From Leptospira weilii serovar Ranarum str. ICFT (GTDB lineage: Bacteria > Spirochaetota > Leptospiria > Leptospirales > Leptospiraceae), in the NCBI RefSeq assembly GCF_000332415.1, contig NZ_AOHC02000005.1:1-30080 (forward strand): a stretch of 30,080 nt of DNA. The letters run 5' to 3'. The notes under the pieces were generated by a model. It ran no database searches and was not told where the DNA came from. It worked only from the letters and a program-made list of their open reading frames with translations. The position numbers were made by a program, and so were the translations under genes. How positions within the stretch are numbered: the first letter of the stretch is position 1; each line of letters begins with the position of its first letter. Below are positions 1 through 26,017 of the stretch, in pieces.

Positions 1-1
1 T

Positions 2-292
2 CTTGCCTCTCTTCTAATCCAAGAAGCGCAAATAGAATACGATCAATCGATTCAAAACAAAAAAGTAAAAACAAAATATGATTATAAAATTAATAGAAAT
101 ATCGCGATCGGCATTCTAAAAGGAGAACTTCCAAGGTTACTTTCTGGTACTGAACCGATGAACTCCGTTTTTGATGAAATGAAAGCCGAACTTTTAAAAC
201 ATCGGCTACCTGTCATTCCAAATAGAACCTTCAATAGAAAACATAAAGTTCGAAAACGTAAGTTTGAAATCTATTACGGCAGAGTCTCTTAA
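2..292 (+). CDS. IS4-like transposase, C-terminal fragment (5' end outside window)
   Basis: An open frame runs from base 2 to a TAA at 290-292 and encodes the last 96 residues of a protein whose start lies outside the window. The end of the protein reads PVIPNRTFNRKHKVRKRKF, a basic tail of the type that closes many IS4-family DDE transposases (a (R/I)PNR(S/T)F-RK block followed by lysines and arginines). Before it lies an acidic, leucine-rich helix (MKAELLKHRLP) that usually precedes this tail. The DDE catalytic residues would lie upstream and are not visible, so I cannot tell whether the element is intact. The downstream inverted repeat cannot be defined without the left end. The family call rests on motif resemblance only. 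Confidence 0.6.
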   Translation, partial: LASLLIQEAQIEYDQSIQNKKVKTKYDYKINRNIAIGILKGELPRLLSGTEPMNSVFDEMKAELLKHRLPVIPNRTFNRKHKVRKRKFEIYYGRVS

Positions 293-668
293 ATTGACAG
301 CATTGCGCTATGGATCGCGAGATTGGGTCCGGGGGTTTCCGCAAAAAAATCCCCCGGAGAAGGGGTAGCGGAATACCGAGCTTGTTTGAAAGATTAGATA
401 TTGCTAAATTAGAGAAACAGAAAGCTCGGGATGAAGCGAGGGGAAAACCTTCCCCGCCTAACATCTGCTTCGAGATGTTAGCGGTTAGGAATGAGAAGAG
501 AATATTTCGGATTGTTCCTTTCCGGAAATTTGTGCGGAACGGAAATCAGATCCAAAAGAGGATCTGATTTCATTTGTCTTCTTTGTTGTGAAGTTTTCTT
601 ACGTAACGATTGAATCGTCAGACCCACAACCGTTCCCGCTCGGAAAAAACTACCCGAGCAAGAGGCCC
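293..668. other. Intergenic region next to IS end
   Basis: This stretch lies between the transposase fragment and the lipoprotein gene. It probably contains the right end of the insertion sequence just after 292. It also holds a G/C-rich patch (ggggg...ccccc at about 334-358) and a perfect 11-bp inverted repeat at 543-570, listed separately. An 85-residue open frame at 310-567 on the plus strand has no recognisable domain and no clear ribosome binding site, so I do not call it a gene. Confidence 0.4.
543..570. terminator. Perfect 11-bp hairpin, possible transcription terminator
   Basis: The sequence aaatcagatcc, a 6-base loop and ggatctgattt form a perfect 11-bp stem. It lies about 100 bases past the stop codon of the minus-strand lipoprotein gene. 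It is followed on the plus strand by a T-rich but not pure T stretch, so it may stop transcription from either side. No other partner explains it. Confidence 0.4.
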
Positions 669-1817
669 TTAGTTTTCGGTGTAGAGTCCGAAGTGTCGGG
701 ACGAAGCAGTTGTACATCCTCCCGTCGAACAAGCGACCATAGCCGCCGTGATCTTCCCGTTCACGGACCGTGCGATCATCACCAAATTATCGTTGGCTGC
801 CAGCGGCATTCCTCCTCCGGCGTTACCAAACGTCGTGGAAGGCGAGATACCGTTCGCGAATACGGGAACGTTTGTGGATGAGTTGCCGTTGTTTTGAGCC
901 GCCAAGGTTCGCGCATCGATGTTCACGCCGGTACAAACTCCGTTCAAACAAGTGAACTTGCCGCTTACAAAGGAATCAACGGTCGCTGCATTGGCTCCTC
1001 TCAGGTTGTCAAAGCCGAGTAACGTCTTTCCGTTGAAAATTCCGGAACCGTTTAACGAAGTATCCTTGGCCAATCCGAAAAAGCCGCCTTTGTCCGTACC
1101 CATATCCAGAATGAGAACACCCGTCGAAGAGACGAACGCCGTTTCACCGGTATTCCATACGACCTTACCTTCGGTGCAGATGCCGTTATTGAGATTCACC
1201 GCCGTACCCGCGCCACCCAAAGTTGTAATCGTTCCGGCAATAAATTTCTGGTTGGTTCCGGTAATCGTCAGAGTACCGTATCCTCCTTGGAATGCGCCCA
1301 CCGCGTCTCCGAACATGGCTTGAACCATGTTGAACGTTCCGGTCACTTCGGCGCAGTTCGAACTCTTTTCCGTGTACACTTCCGCACGCATGGCCGTCAC
1401 GGGAGCGCCGCCCGCGTTCGAATAACCGCTGATCGGTGTGGCCAGAAGCCCCACGCCCGCAATGGGAAGTGCGAACCCGCCTTGTGTATAGGTCGGTGCG
1501 GACATAAGGGAGATGAAAGGACTCGTTGTATAAGTGGCTACCTGCCCTGAGATTTTTTCGTTGGTCGTAAGGTTCGTAAACGAAAAATTCCCGAAGTTGG
1601 CTTTTACCATATCTCCGATCATAACGTCTCCGGGACTTTTCGTTCCGCCATACGATAGGGCCGCGGAATTATTTGTCGAAGATCCGGCTAATAAGGCCAC
1701 CAAAGCCCAGAGAGTCGTGGAATCGTCATTGTCCTTCTTACAATTCAAAACGGCCGCGTAAAGGACAACAAGAGCGACTAAAAAACGAGTAAAGGGTGAA
1801 ATAAAAAGATGATTCAT
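669..1817 (-). CDS. Putative lipoprotein, Gly/Thr/Asn-rich, unknown function
   Basis: From the ATG at 1817 the protein is 382 residues. It starts with a classic export signal: a short polar head, a hydrophobic run (FLVALVVLYAAV) and a cysteine at residue 26 in the context VLNC-KKDND. The acidic residues after the cysteine are typical of spirochaetal lipoproteins. The rest is rich in G, T, N, S and A with many short beta-prone segments and paired cysteines, suggesting an all-beta surface or periplasmic protein. I do not recognise a named family. Earlier in-frame starts exist at 1847 (ATG) and 1853 (TTG); none of the three has a convincing ribosome binding site, and I chose 1817 because it gives the most normal signal peptide. 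The gene is alone, with 237 bases between it and the next minus-strand gene. Confidence 0.75.
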   Translation of the reverse strand: MNHLFISPFTRFLVALVVLYAAVLNCKKDNDDSTTLWALVALLAGSSTNNSAALSYGGTKSPGDVMIGDMVKANFGNFSFTNLTTNEKISGQVATYTTSPFISLMSAPTYTQGGFALPIAGVGLLATPISGYSNAGGAPVTAMRAEVYTEKSSNCAEVTGTFNMVQAMFGDAVGAFQGGYGTLTITGTNQKFIAGTITTLGGAGTAVNLNNGICTEGKVVWNTGETAFVSSTGVLILDMGTDKGGFFGLAKDTSLNGSGIFNGKTLLGFDNLRGANAATVDSFVSGKFTCLNGVCTGVNIDARTLAAQNNGNSSTNVPVFANGISPSTTFGNAGGGMPLAANDNLVMIARSVNGKITAAMVACSTGGCTTASSRHFGLYTEN

Positions 1818-2090
1818 AAAGTGGCAGAGTCGGCAATATCGTAACATTGACAATCATTAAAGGGAGATGCTTCCCCAAAAACTTTTACCACGATAAACAA
1901 TCGTAACTTTTTACCGAGACAAATTGACACACCTTTGAAACTTGTAAATCAAACGTCGATAGAACTCTGAACAACCTCTCCGGTCGAAGCGAAGCGCACG
2001 AATGTGTATCAAAAAAACGGATGAACATGGAATTCAGACATCGGAGAAAATAAGACGGGGTTTTAGAACAATATCGTAAACGCTTATCTT

Positions 2091-3302
<1,212 letters not shown>

Positions 3303-3625
3303 CTCGCCTCGAAAAAAGATTCGTTCGGAATAGGACCGAATCTATGGGAACTACCGCGTTCTAGTGGTTAGGGGGTTATGTAACATCCTAGAAAAAGTTG
3401 TCATAAAAAGTCGGGTCGGAACTACACAAAACCGGGACTCATATTCGGACGGTTTATTTTTAAAAAGCGAAAACGCCGGCTCTTAGCGAAGTTAAGATGA
3501 ACCATCCGGGTAACTAAAGTGGCGCCGCTCCCTAAGGGTCGCAGCGCCAGGATGAGTTTAGGAGCGTCCTTCACTTTAGTTTTCTGCGACTCAGGGAAAC
3601 TTAGGTCGCTTTCGGTCTCCGGCGT
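3303..3625. other. Intergenic region with inverted-repeat element
   Basis: The region separates the TPR gene from mtnC; both are on the minus strand. Bases 3303-3460 carry no recognisable feature and could hold the TPR gene promoter. The remainder is the inverted-repeat element listed at 3468-3628. Confidence 0.5.

Positions 3626-3628
<3 letters not shown>
3468..3628. repeat. Inverted-repeat element with nested hairpins
   Basis: Outer arms aaacgccgg (about 3471-3479) and ccggcgttt (about 3619-3627) are inverted copies. Inside, actaaagtg (3513-3521) pairs with cactttagt (3572-3580), and ggcgc at 3521-3525 pairs with gcgcc at 3544-3548 within a stem around ctccctaagggtcg. The right arm overlaps the stop codon of mtnC, so the structure may also act as its terminator. 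The inner block resembles one in the repeat at 24544-24828, including tcgcagcgcc. It looks like a non-coding mobile or structural repeat; no open frame is involved. Confidence 0.55.
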
Positions 3629-4384
<756 letters not shown>

Positions 4385-4390
4385 GTTCAA

Positions 4391-5779
<1,389 letters not shown>

Positions 5780-5844
5780 AATTTCTCCGGTGTTTATAGA
5801 ACGGCGAGTTCGATGTTTCCAATTTCCAATACGAAAGCGATTGG

Positions 5845-5994
<150 letters not shown>

Positions 5995-6228
5995 AAAGCG
6001 AGCGGCAACACGACTCCCATTCTATAAGTTTTAAATTTTTCCCTTTTTAGGAAACGAAACCAAACAATGAAGGAAGCTGAGAAAACTCAAGGAAACTTTA
6101 ACATCGATTTTTGAATTCGGACTTTCGGTTCGAATCGGCACAACCGGACAACGAGACATATACGTAACTTCGATTTTGTTTTACGGAAAAACGATATCGG
6201 ATGAAAAAAAACCGTTTTTAGTCGGTTT

Positions 6229-6234
6229 TATAAT
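6229..6234 (+). promoter_or_regulatory. Possible -10 box of the hydrolase gene
   Basis: A consensus TATAAT lies 60 bases before the ATG at 6294. No convincing -35 hexamer is present at 16-18 bases upstream; that stretch is a run of A. This is a weak candidate only. Confidence 0.25.
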
Positions 6235-6293
6235 ATTTAGTTGACCCGTATGGTTTTAATGATTCTTTTCTTCCAAACAAATCGGATTTAGCA

Positions 6294-7229
<936 letters not shown>

Positions 7230-7409
7230 GATTTCGAATATTTCTCTCTAAAACGGCTGCCGATCCCTATAAAATTGAATACCGTTAATTTTTATCGCAA
7301 AATACCGTTTTAATGCAAAATATTAAATACTTTTTATATAGTTATAAGTAAGAACGAATTTCGACTCAGACACGGTTTTCATTCCATTCAAAAAAACTAA
7401 ATCGCTCGC

Positions 7410-8018
<609 letters not shown>

Positions 8019-8019
8019 T

Positions 8020-12914
<4,895 letters not shown>

Positions 12915-12950
12915 AGAGCCGGAGTCTTGAGTACTTCGGAAAGCCAGGGA

Positions 12951-15651
<2,701 letters not shown>

Positions 15652-15663
15652 GAACATCGGACT

Positions 15664-16903
<1,240 letters not shown>

Positions 16904-16954
16904 CTTTAAAGCGGTTCTATTGCCTGAAAAATGGTAAAAAGGTATATTCACGAT

Positions 16955-17221
<267 letters not shown>

Positions 17222-17232
17222 GCGAGTCAGCC

Positions 17233-19329
<2,097 letters not shown>

Positions 19330-19346
19330 GAATTTTCTAATATCCC

Positions 19347-20633
19347 TTGGAGCCGGAACCTTCACAATTCGTTCATAGAAAAGTTCTGCCCGAGGGTATC
19401 ACGGTTCTCTTTCAAAAAGCTCCGCATACGGTCAGCGTATCGGCTGGAGTTTTTGTCCGTGTCGGTTCCCGGCACGAATCCTCCAAAAACGCGGGTTATT
19501 GTCATTTTTTAGAGCACATGCTCTTTAAGGACACGGCTAAACGAACCGCAAAACAACAGGCCGAGGACATCGAACGTGTGGGCGGTTTTACAAACGCCGC
19601 CACTTCCAGGGAATACACTTACTTTCACGTTAGCGTGGCGGCAAAACATATCGGTCTCGGTTTGGAATTGTTATCCGAAATGATCTATGAGCCTTTGCTG
19701 AAACAATCCGACATTGAAAACGAAGCGGGTGTAATCTTGGAGGAACTTCAGGGTTACGAGGATTCTCCCGAGGATTATATTCACGATTTCTACTATCAGA
19801 ATTTTTTTCCCAAGAACTCCTTAGGTCGGGACATCATCGGAACGAGAGAATCCATCGGCGGTGTAAGTCATAAAAGTTTATTAGATTTTTATGATACGTA
19901 TTATCATACGGAAAATATGTTCCTTTCCATTTCGGGGAACTTTGAACCCGACGAGATTTTTGCGATCGCCGCGAAACATTTTAATCAATCCAGAAAGAAA
20001 AGGAAAAACGGCGGCGAACTTTCCTTACCCAAAAAAAAATGGGGTTACTTTCCGAAAAAGAAAAAGTTGGAACAGGTTTATTTCATTTTAGGCGGGCAAG
20101 GGTTTGCGAGAGAATTTCACAACGCTTCTAAGGCGAGTTTGTTCACGCATATCTTAGGCGGTGGTACTTCCTCCCGACTCTTTCAAAAGGTGCGGGAAGA
20201 GAAGGGGCTTTGTTATCAGATCACCGCGTATCCTTCCTCTTACAAGGACGTGGGAATCAATAGTATCGTTTGTTCCACCTCTAAGGATAAGTTCATCACT
20301 TGTTTGGAAACGATCTCCGACGAGATCCAATCGATTTTGGATCGGGGTATCACCGAAAAGGAACTTTTGGATGCGCAGACCAATCACGAAGGAACTCTTT
20401 CGATCAGTTACGAACAGACCGAGTCTCGTATGAACACGATCGCTTTGATGGAACTCTATTACGGTAGGAATTATTCCTACGAAGAAAGAGTCAAAGAGAT
20501 CTATTCCATCACTCTGGACGATCTCAACGATTTTGCAAAATCCGTTTTTGGAATTCCCAAACTGCATCTTTCCGCGTTAGGCAACCTTGGTCTCAAAGAA
20601 GAGAAGGTCGTTCAAAGAATTTTTTCTTTGTAA
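19347..20633 (+). CDS. M16-family zinc peptidase (mitochondrial-processing-peptidase-like)
   Basis: The 428-residue protein is a single-chain M16 metallopeptidase. Zinc is held by the inverted motif HFLEH (residues 53-57) and a glutamate near 132-133 in ENEAGVILEEL; the C-terminal half carries the partner domain with the SSRLFQKVREEKGLCYQ (R/Y) block that closes the active site. No signal peptide is present, so it is predicted cytoplasmic. The start is TTG; a stop at 19336-19338 rules out longer forms, and no ATG is nearby. M16 peptidases often follow pnp in bacteria. It ends the operon; no clear terminator follows. Confidence 0.92.
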   Translation: MEPEPSQFVHRKVLPEGITVLFQKAPHTVSVSAGVFVRVGSRHESSKNAGYCHFLEHMLFKDTAKRTAKQQAEDIERVGGFTNAATSREYTYFHVSVAAKHIGLGLELLSEMIYEPLLKQSDIENEAGVILEELQGYEDSPEDYIHDFYYQNFFPKNSLGRDIIGTRESIGGVSHKSLLDFYDTYYHTENMFLSISGNFEPDEIFAIAAKHFNQSRKKRKNGGELSLPKKKWGYFPKKKKLEQVYFILGGQGFAREFHNASKASLFTHILGGGTSSRLFQKVREEKGLCYQITAYPSSYKDVGINSIVCSTSKDKFITCLETISDEIQSILDRGITEKELLDAQTNHEGTLSISYEQTESRMNTIALMELYYGRNYSYEERVKEIYSITLDDLNDFAKSVFGIPKLHLSALGNLGLKEEKVVQRIFSL

Positions 20634-21665
20634 TTATAATATTCTAATTTTTGCATATTGGAACATTTATGACGCGTTCCAAAATCCTATTATTCTTTAT
20701 CAGAAAGATCAAGCTGCAAGAATCTGTCTCAGTTTTGGGACCGATTCTTATATGAGTTAACGGGAAGGACGTCCTGCAAAAACAAGCGGCGACATTGCCG
20801 ACTTATGCCTATGGAACCTTCGCAAAAATCGGTATCGAATCGGCTAATAGCAATTTTATACATCAGAAACTAAAACAGACCTTGCATTTGATTTACTTTC
20901 AAAACTTTGATAGGGACTGGGCGCTGCGATCCCCAAAAAAAGATCGTGAAAATATGAAAATTCCATTGGTTATTTTAACGTGAGTTCGATATAACAAATG
21001 CGAAAGCGATTGTAGTGGGAATTCCGAAGGAATTGGAACATTATGTTGCGACCGCAGGCAGCAACATTGAGTTCAAGCGCGGTCGCGAGCCCATTTTAGC
21101 TATGAAATTCGCGAGCTGCGGAGCGACCCGTCGGGAGCGAACGCATTGAGTTTCTTATTCGCCCAAGATTTCTTACGTCGAATTCGCGTTATTTTAATAT
21201 TTTTATATTATAAAAAAATAAAATAATAAATTTTATGAACACAATGATCTAATGGATTTATATCATGCGCTATATATTTGTCCAAAAAATTCATATAAGA
21301 TCATGGTTTTTCCCGACGGATGCATCAGTCGCTTGATGATATGAATTCTTCTTTTGTAATTAATACCGAGCAGTCCTTAATTTTTTTTTCCGATTCTTTA
21401 AGTCTGATAAACTACGGTCTCTGACTACGCCCCTTCGTTTCGTTCGTAGTCTCTAATGTATAACTATATAATAAAGTACCTAATATTTTGCATTGAAACC
21501 GTTTTTTGCGATAAAATTAAACGGTACTCAATTTTATGGGAATCAATAACGACTCTGAATTCGTTTCGACTTAAGGCGTTGCGAGCGGTTCTAAGAATGT
21601 TTCCGGGACTAAAAAAGTTCGAAAATCGTATTGTCCGGATGGCATAAAGATAAGTTTGGAATCGT
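20634..21665. other. Long intergenic region with repeat copy B
   Basis: About 1 kb without a credible gene separates the M16 peptidase from the kelch gene. Open frames at 20795-20983 and 21456-21647 (plus) and 21464-21676 (minus) lack domains. The repeat at 20979-21188 lies in the middle, preceded at 20920-20932 by ggcgctgcgatcc, whose reverse complement occurs identically in repeat C. Bases 21190-21240 are very A+T-rich. A 7-bp inverted repeat (gactacg/cgtagtc) lies at 21423-21451. Confidence 0.5.
20979..21188 (+). repeat. MITE-like inverted-repeat element, copy B, with 9-bp flanking repeat
   Basis: The element is 210 bp. Its left end is CGTGAGTTCGAT and its right end, reverse-complemented, is CGCGAATTCGAC: nine of twelve bases match and all three differences are transitions. 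It is flanked directly by TTATTTTAA on both sides (20970-20978 and 21189-21197), as a target-site duplication would be. The inner block 20991-21039 matches copy A 48/49. It contains no protein gene. Confidence 0.7.
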
Positions 21666-22730
21666 ATGCATAGCATACTCCCTCCGGTAGGAACTCCGGA
21701 TGCGGAAGCCGCGACAAATGTATGTACAACGAATTTGCGTGTGTGGTCCAGAAATGAATTTCCCGCCGCCTATGAAACCCTCAACGCGTTAGACAACGGT
21801 TTGGCCGTATCCGTAGGAAACGTAAGGCAAAGCGCTTTTTTTTCCTTGGCAAATGGTGCGTGGAATCCGGGACCTCTCTTAAACCTGAATAGACATAAAC
21901 CCGCGGCGGCGGCCATTTCCGTTTCCAGGGTCCTGATTTCGGGAGGATATGACGAGAGTTGGTACGAAATGGACACCGTTGAAATTCTGGATACCGCGGG
22001 AACTCAGGTTTTTGATCCCATTACCGGAGACGTTATCGGCGATACTCGACATATAAACGCAAATTCAATGAATACCCCTCGAGGCGGACATGTTTTGACT
22101 GTGCTCGCGGACGGAAGGTTGCTTGCAAGCGGCGGGACGTTGTTTGTAGGAGATACAAGAGCGGAAATTTATAATCCCGCAACCGGGCAATGGACCGAAA
22201 CAGGACCGGTTCAGGCGGCAAGAATCTATCATACGTCGACTCGTTTGAATGACGGCCGAGTGATGGTTGTAGGCGGGATCGGTTCCACAGGTGGTGCGCT
22301 CGCTTCCACTTTGATTTATAATCCCCAGACCGATCAGTGGGTAGACGGTCCGTCCTTAATCCAATCTCGAAACGCACATACGGCGAACCTGTTGCAGGAC
22401 GGTCGTTTGTTGATCGCGGGCGGGGATTCGGCCGGGCTCTATAGACAGACGATTGAAATTTACGACCCGAATACGAACGACTGGACATTATTACCGATGC
22501 CCGGACCTCGAACGGAACACGGGGCTTATTTGGAAGGAGACGGTTCTGTCGTGATCGCCGCCGGTAGGAACTCCGGATTAGTAATGTCCACGCTTCGTTA
22601 TGCGCCGAACACGAATACGTGGTGTCGTTTGCCGAACATGCCGAGCGACTGGGGGGGAATGGTTGAACCGATTGTGCTTCCTTTGCCCGGTGGGGGAGCT
22701 ACGTTTAGCGGAGTACGTTCTTTAAGATAG
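21666..22730 (+). CDS. Kelch-repeat protein, possibly missing its N-terminus
   Basis: The 354-residue protein contains about five kelch-type beta-propeller blades. Each has a GG pair and a conserved spacing of Y and W, as in RLLASGGTLFVGDTRAEIYN with TGQWTETGP, RVMVVGGIGSTGG with IYNPQTDQW, and RLLIAGGDSAG with IYDPNTNDW. Kelch propellers bind proteins or carbohydrates. There is no signal peptide or lipobox, although such leptospiral proteins are often exported. Two in-frame stops lie just upstream (21645 and 21651), so the gene cannot begin much earlier. Either this is a cytoplasmic protein or an old truncation. A hairpin terminator follows at 22743. Confidence 0.72.
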   Translation: MHSILPPVGTPDAEAATNVCTTNLRVWSRNEFPAAYETLNALDNGLAVSVGNVRQSAFFSLANGAWNPGPLLNLNRHKPAAAAISVSRVLISGGYDESWYEMDTVEILDTAGTQVFDPITGDVIGDTRHINANSMNTPRGGHVLTVLADGRLLASGGTLFVGDTRAEIYNPATGQWTETGPVQAARIYHTSTRLNDGRVMVVGGIGSTGGALASTLIYNPQTDQWVDGPSLIQSRNAHTANLLQDGRLLIAGGDSAGLYRQTIEIYDPNTNDWTLLPMPGPRTEHGAYLEGDGSVVIAAGRNSGLVMSTLRYAPNTNTWCRLPNMPSDWGGMVEPIVLPLPGGGATFSGVRSLR

Positions 22731-22742
22731 GAGTTTGCTATA

Positions 22743-22769
22743 AAAAGCCGTGTCGAGAACCCGGCTTTT
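22743..22769 (+). terminator. Hairpin terminator of the kelch gene
   Basis: aaaagccg (22743-22750) and cggctttt (22762-22769) form a perfect 8-bp stem with an 11-base loop, starting 12 bases past the kelch stop. The T-run lies at the end of the 3' arm, as in bidirectional intrinsic terminators. Confidence 0.65.
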
Positions 22770-22896
22770 CGTGCCGCGTAAAATGTCGTATTATTCAGAG
22801 ACGACGTTTTAAGACAGCAAGATCTTCTTTAATCTTTTCACGACTTCGTTTTGCACTTTGTTTTTTATCCCAATTCGATCTACACGCATCTTTCGC

Positions 22897-23190
22897 CTAA
22901 TCTTTGTTCTGCGCTTTTGAATCGACTTCGTCCTGTGCGGATTTATTTTTCTCGTAATTCCATAATCCGTAACTTTTCGTCCAACCGCCCGTTTTGTAAC
23001 GAAACCAAACGTGCAGCGAAAGTGATACAACGAGAATAAATAACAAAAGCGGGCCTAGAAATCCACTTTCCCAAAAAAAATACAGGATACAAACGAGCAT
23101 AACGTATTTAAAAATTCGAAACCACGGAGGTTGAGCGTTTTTAGAAAATGCGACTTCAACTTCTCTTCGAACCGCTTTGAAAAAAGACAT
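22897..23190 (-). CDS. Small membrane protein, two predicted helices
   Basis: The 97-residue protein has two hydrophobic segments at about residues 24-41 (FRIFKYVMLVCILYFFW) and 44-63 (FLGPLLLFILVVSLSLHVWF). The N-terminus is basic and the C-terminus is charged and rich in K, D, E and N. The helices are separated by only a short turn (ESG), so it is likely a helical hairpin in the inner membrane. The start is ATG with GGAG 11 bases upstream. I do not recognise a family. The next gene upstream on the same strand (23328-24296) ends in a clear terminator, so this gene is probably transcribed alone. Confidence 0.6.
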   Translation of the reverse strand: MSFFKAVRREVEVAFSKNAQPPWFRIFKYVMLVCILYFFWESGFLGPLLLFILVVSLSLHVWFRYKTGGWTKSYGLWNYEKNKSAQDEVDSKAQNKD

Positions 23191-23297
23191 TGGGCTTTGT
23201 ACTCCATCCCTTTTATTTTGAATTTAAATCCGAATTTTGCCCGATTTCCGAACGAAGACAATCGACTCCATCTTCTTTTTTGTATAAAAAAAGAAAG

Positions 23298-23317
23298 CGC
23301 CTTCGCGAACGAAGGCG
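23298..23317 (-). terminator. Intrinsic terminator of the exported protein gene
   Basis: On the minus strand cgccttcg-ttcg-cgaaggcg is a perfect 8-bp stem followed by ctttcttttttt. This is a textbook Rho-independent terminator and lies 11 bases past the stop of the gene at 23328-24296. Confidence 0.85.
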
Positions 23318-23327
23318 GTCCCGAAGA

Positions 23328-24296
<969 letters not shown>

Positions 24297-25147
24297 TCCT
24301 TTTAGAAAAGCAAATCATTTTGTGATTTTTGCTCTGACATTTTAAGGATCACAAAGAAACGACGACAGTATAACGTTTCGGATTTTATCCTCGTACTTCT
24401 TTGATTTATAAAAGATAGTGGAGTCCTCATTCCGGGACGATTTTATTTCGTAAAGGAATGGAATACGAAGCAAAAATCCTCCCTTTCCAAAGAAGATCCG
24501 GATATCTTTGGATTGGGGATTGTATATTAAAGTATTTTAATATAATGTGAATTCGGTTAACGAATGCGAAAGCGATTATATATTTCGACTTGCAACGCGC
24601 CCCATTAGTTACTCGAACGGGCCCAGGGTAACTAAAGGGGCACAGGGTCGCAACACCGGAGAGAAATATTGAGTTTAATTCCGAAGGAATTGAAACATTA
24701 TGATGCGAACGCAGGAGCAACATAATGTTCAAGCGCGGTCCAGCCCAAAAACCCGAGCGCCGCCGCTCTCTATGGATCGCAGCGCCGGGGCTGGATTCGC
24801 TCGGATTTTCAACCGTCGAATTCACGTTCGTTAAAAAAATGCCGCCTTAAATTGCGACCTGCGGGTTTATGAGACATTCGTAAAGTCTCGTGTCTTTGGC
24901 TGTCGATTTCGTAATTCCGACAAAACTTGTAGGTTGAAAACAGACGGCATTCGTAGAATTCTCAGTTTGAAGGTTTTGGTCGTCTTAGTTCCTACGAACT
25001 TCCCGTTCCGGGTTTACACGACAGTTCGATAGGTTCTTCAGTCCCACACTTTTGAAATTGCCTTCCCACATGCGACTCGGAACATGGAGCTATAGTTTTG
25101 TATGAAACAAATAGACAGTCAGAAAAAAAGGAAATCCTAATAAACGT
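24297..25147. other. Long intergenic region with repeat copy C
   Basis: This 851-base gap carries repeat C at 24544-24828. The minus-strand open frame at 24427-24825 lies mostly inside that repeat and is not a credible gene. Bases 24297-24540 and 24829-25147 show no coding signal; the last stretch must hold the dut promoter, of which I see no clear hexamers. Confidence 0.5.
24544..24828 (+). repeat. MITE-like inverted-repeat element, copy C, enlarged core
   Basis: The ends aatgtgaattcgg and (reverse complement) aacgtgaattcgac match those of copies A and B. Inner segments taacgaatgcgaaagcgatt, ccgaaggaattgaaacatta and gttcaagcgcggtccagcc correspond to copy B or A. The core pairs tccagccc (24739-24746) with gggctgga (24788-24795) and encloses gcgccgccgctctctatgg and atcgcagcgcc. 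An extra block at about 24580-24670 containing gggtaactaaaggggcacag resembles the element at 3468-3628. No flanking direct repeat is evident. Confidence 0.65.
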
Positions 25148-25585
<438 letters not shown>

Positions 25586-26017
25586 AAAAAATTCCGAATC
25601 GAATCTATTTATAAAAAAATAATATACTAAAATGAATTCCGCGTTTGGTTTTTAGAGAAACTAAGATGAGCGACCCTAAAAAGAGAGATAACCATGGCAG
25701 ATCGACGGTTCTTTGAGAAAGAGATGGATAGGTTCTTATTATGGTTTTCCGTCAACTTTAGGTCATAAAGAAGTTGTCCAAGCGAAACGATTTTATTCTA
25801 TTTACTACAAAAATGAAATTTTTGATTTGGAGAACCTGGAATAGAACGGTTGCAAAATTAATTCTCCATTTGTTTCTTTTCTCTGCTACGAGCGAAGTCC
25901 GGCGCCTATACAAACTTAACAAATAATTTCCAAAATCCTCAAGAAATCGCTAATATTAGATTTTTCTTGTAACCGGCCGATAACTTTTTCCGAAGAAAGC
26001 AAACAGTGAGGAAAAAA
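25586..26017. other. Intergenic region with possible gene remnant
   Basis: No intact gene is present. A stop-free frame from about 25695 to 25844 encodes GSYYGFPSTLGHKEVVQAKR and a following segment that ends FDLENLE. A second frame reads MADRRFFEKEMDRFLLWFS from 25694. These may be remnants of a broken gene or chance. The 3' part should carry the promoter of the outer-membrane protein gene. Confidence 0.35.

Noticed and set aside
310..567. 85-residue open frame on the plus strand
   Set aside because: Basic, low-complexity, no ribosome binding site and no domain; its 3' part runs into the 543-570 hairpin.
1920..1960. TTGACA-like promoter on the plus strand (about 1924)
   Set aside because: No plus-strand gene follows; the nearby genes are on the minus strand.
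16931..16954. Eight-residue N-terminal extension of S15
   Set aside because: The added MVKRYIHD is not typical of S15, and the AAAAAGG lies inside it as the ribosome binding site for 16955.
20795..20983. 62-residue open frame after the M16 peptidase
   Set aside because: Short, no ribosome binding site, and it runs into the repeat B end.
24427..24825. 132-residue minus-strand open frame
   Set aside because: Mostly inside the inverted-repeat element C; likely a spurious frame of the kind seen in such repeats.
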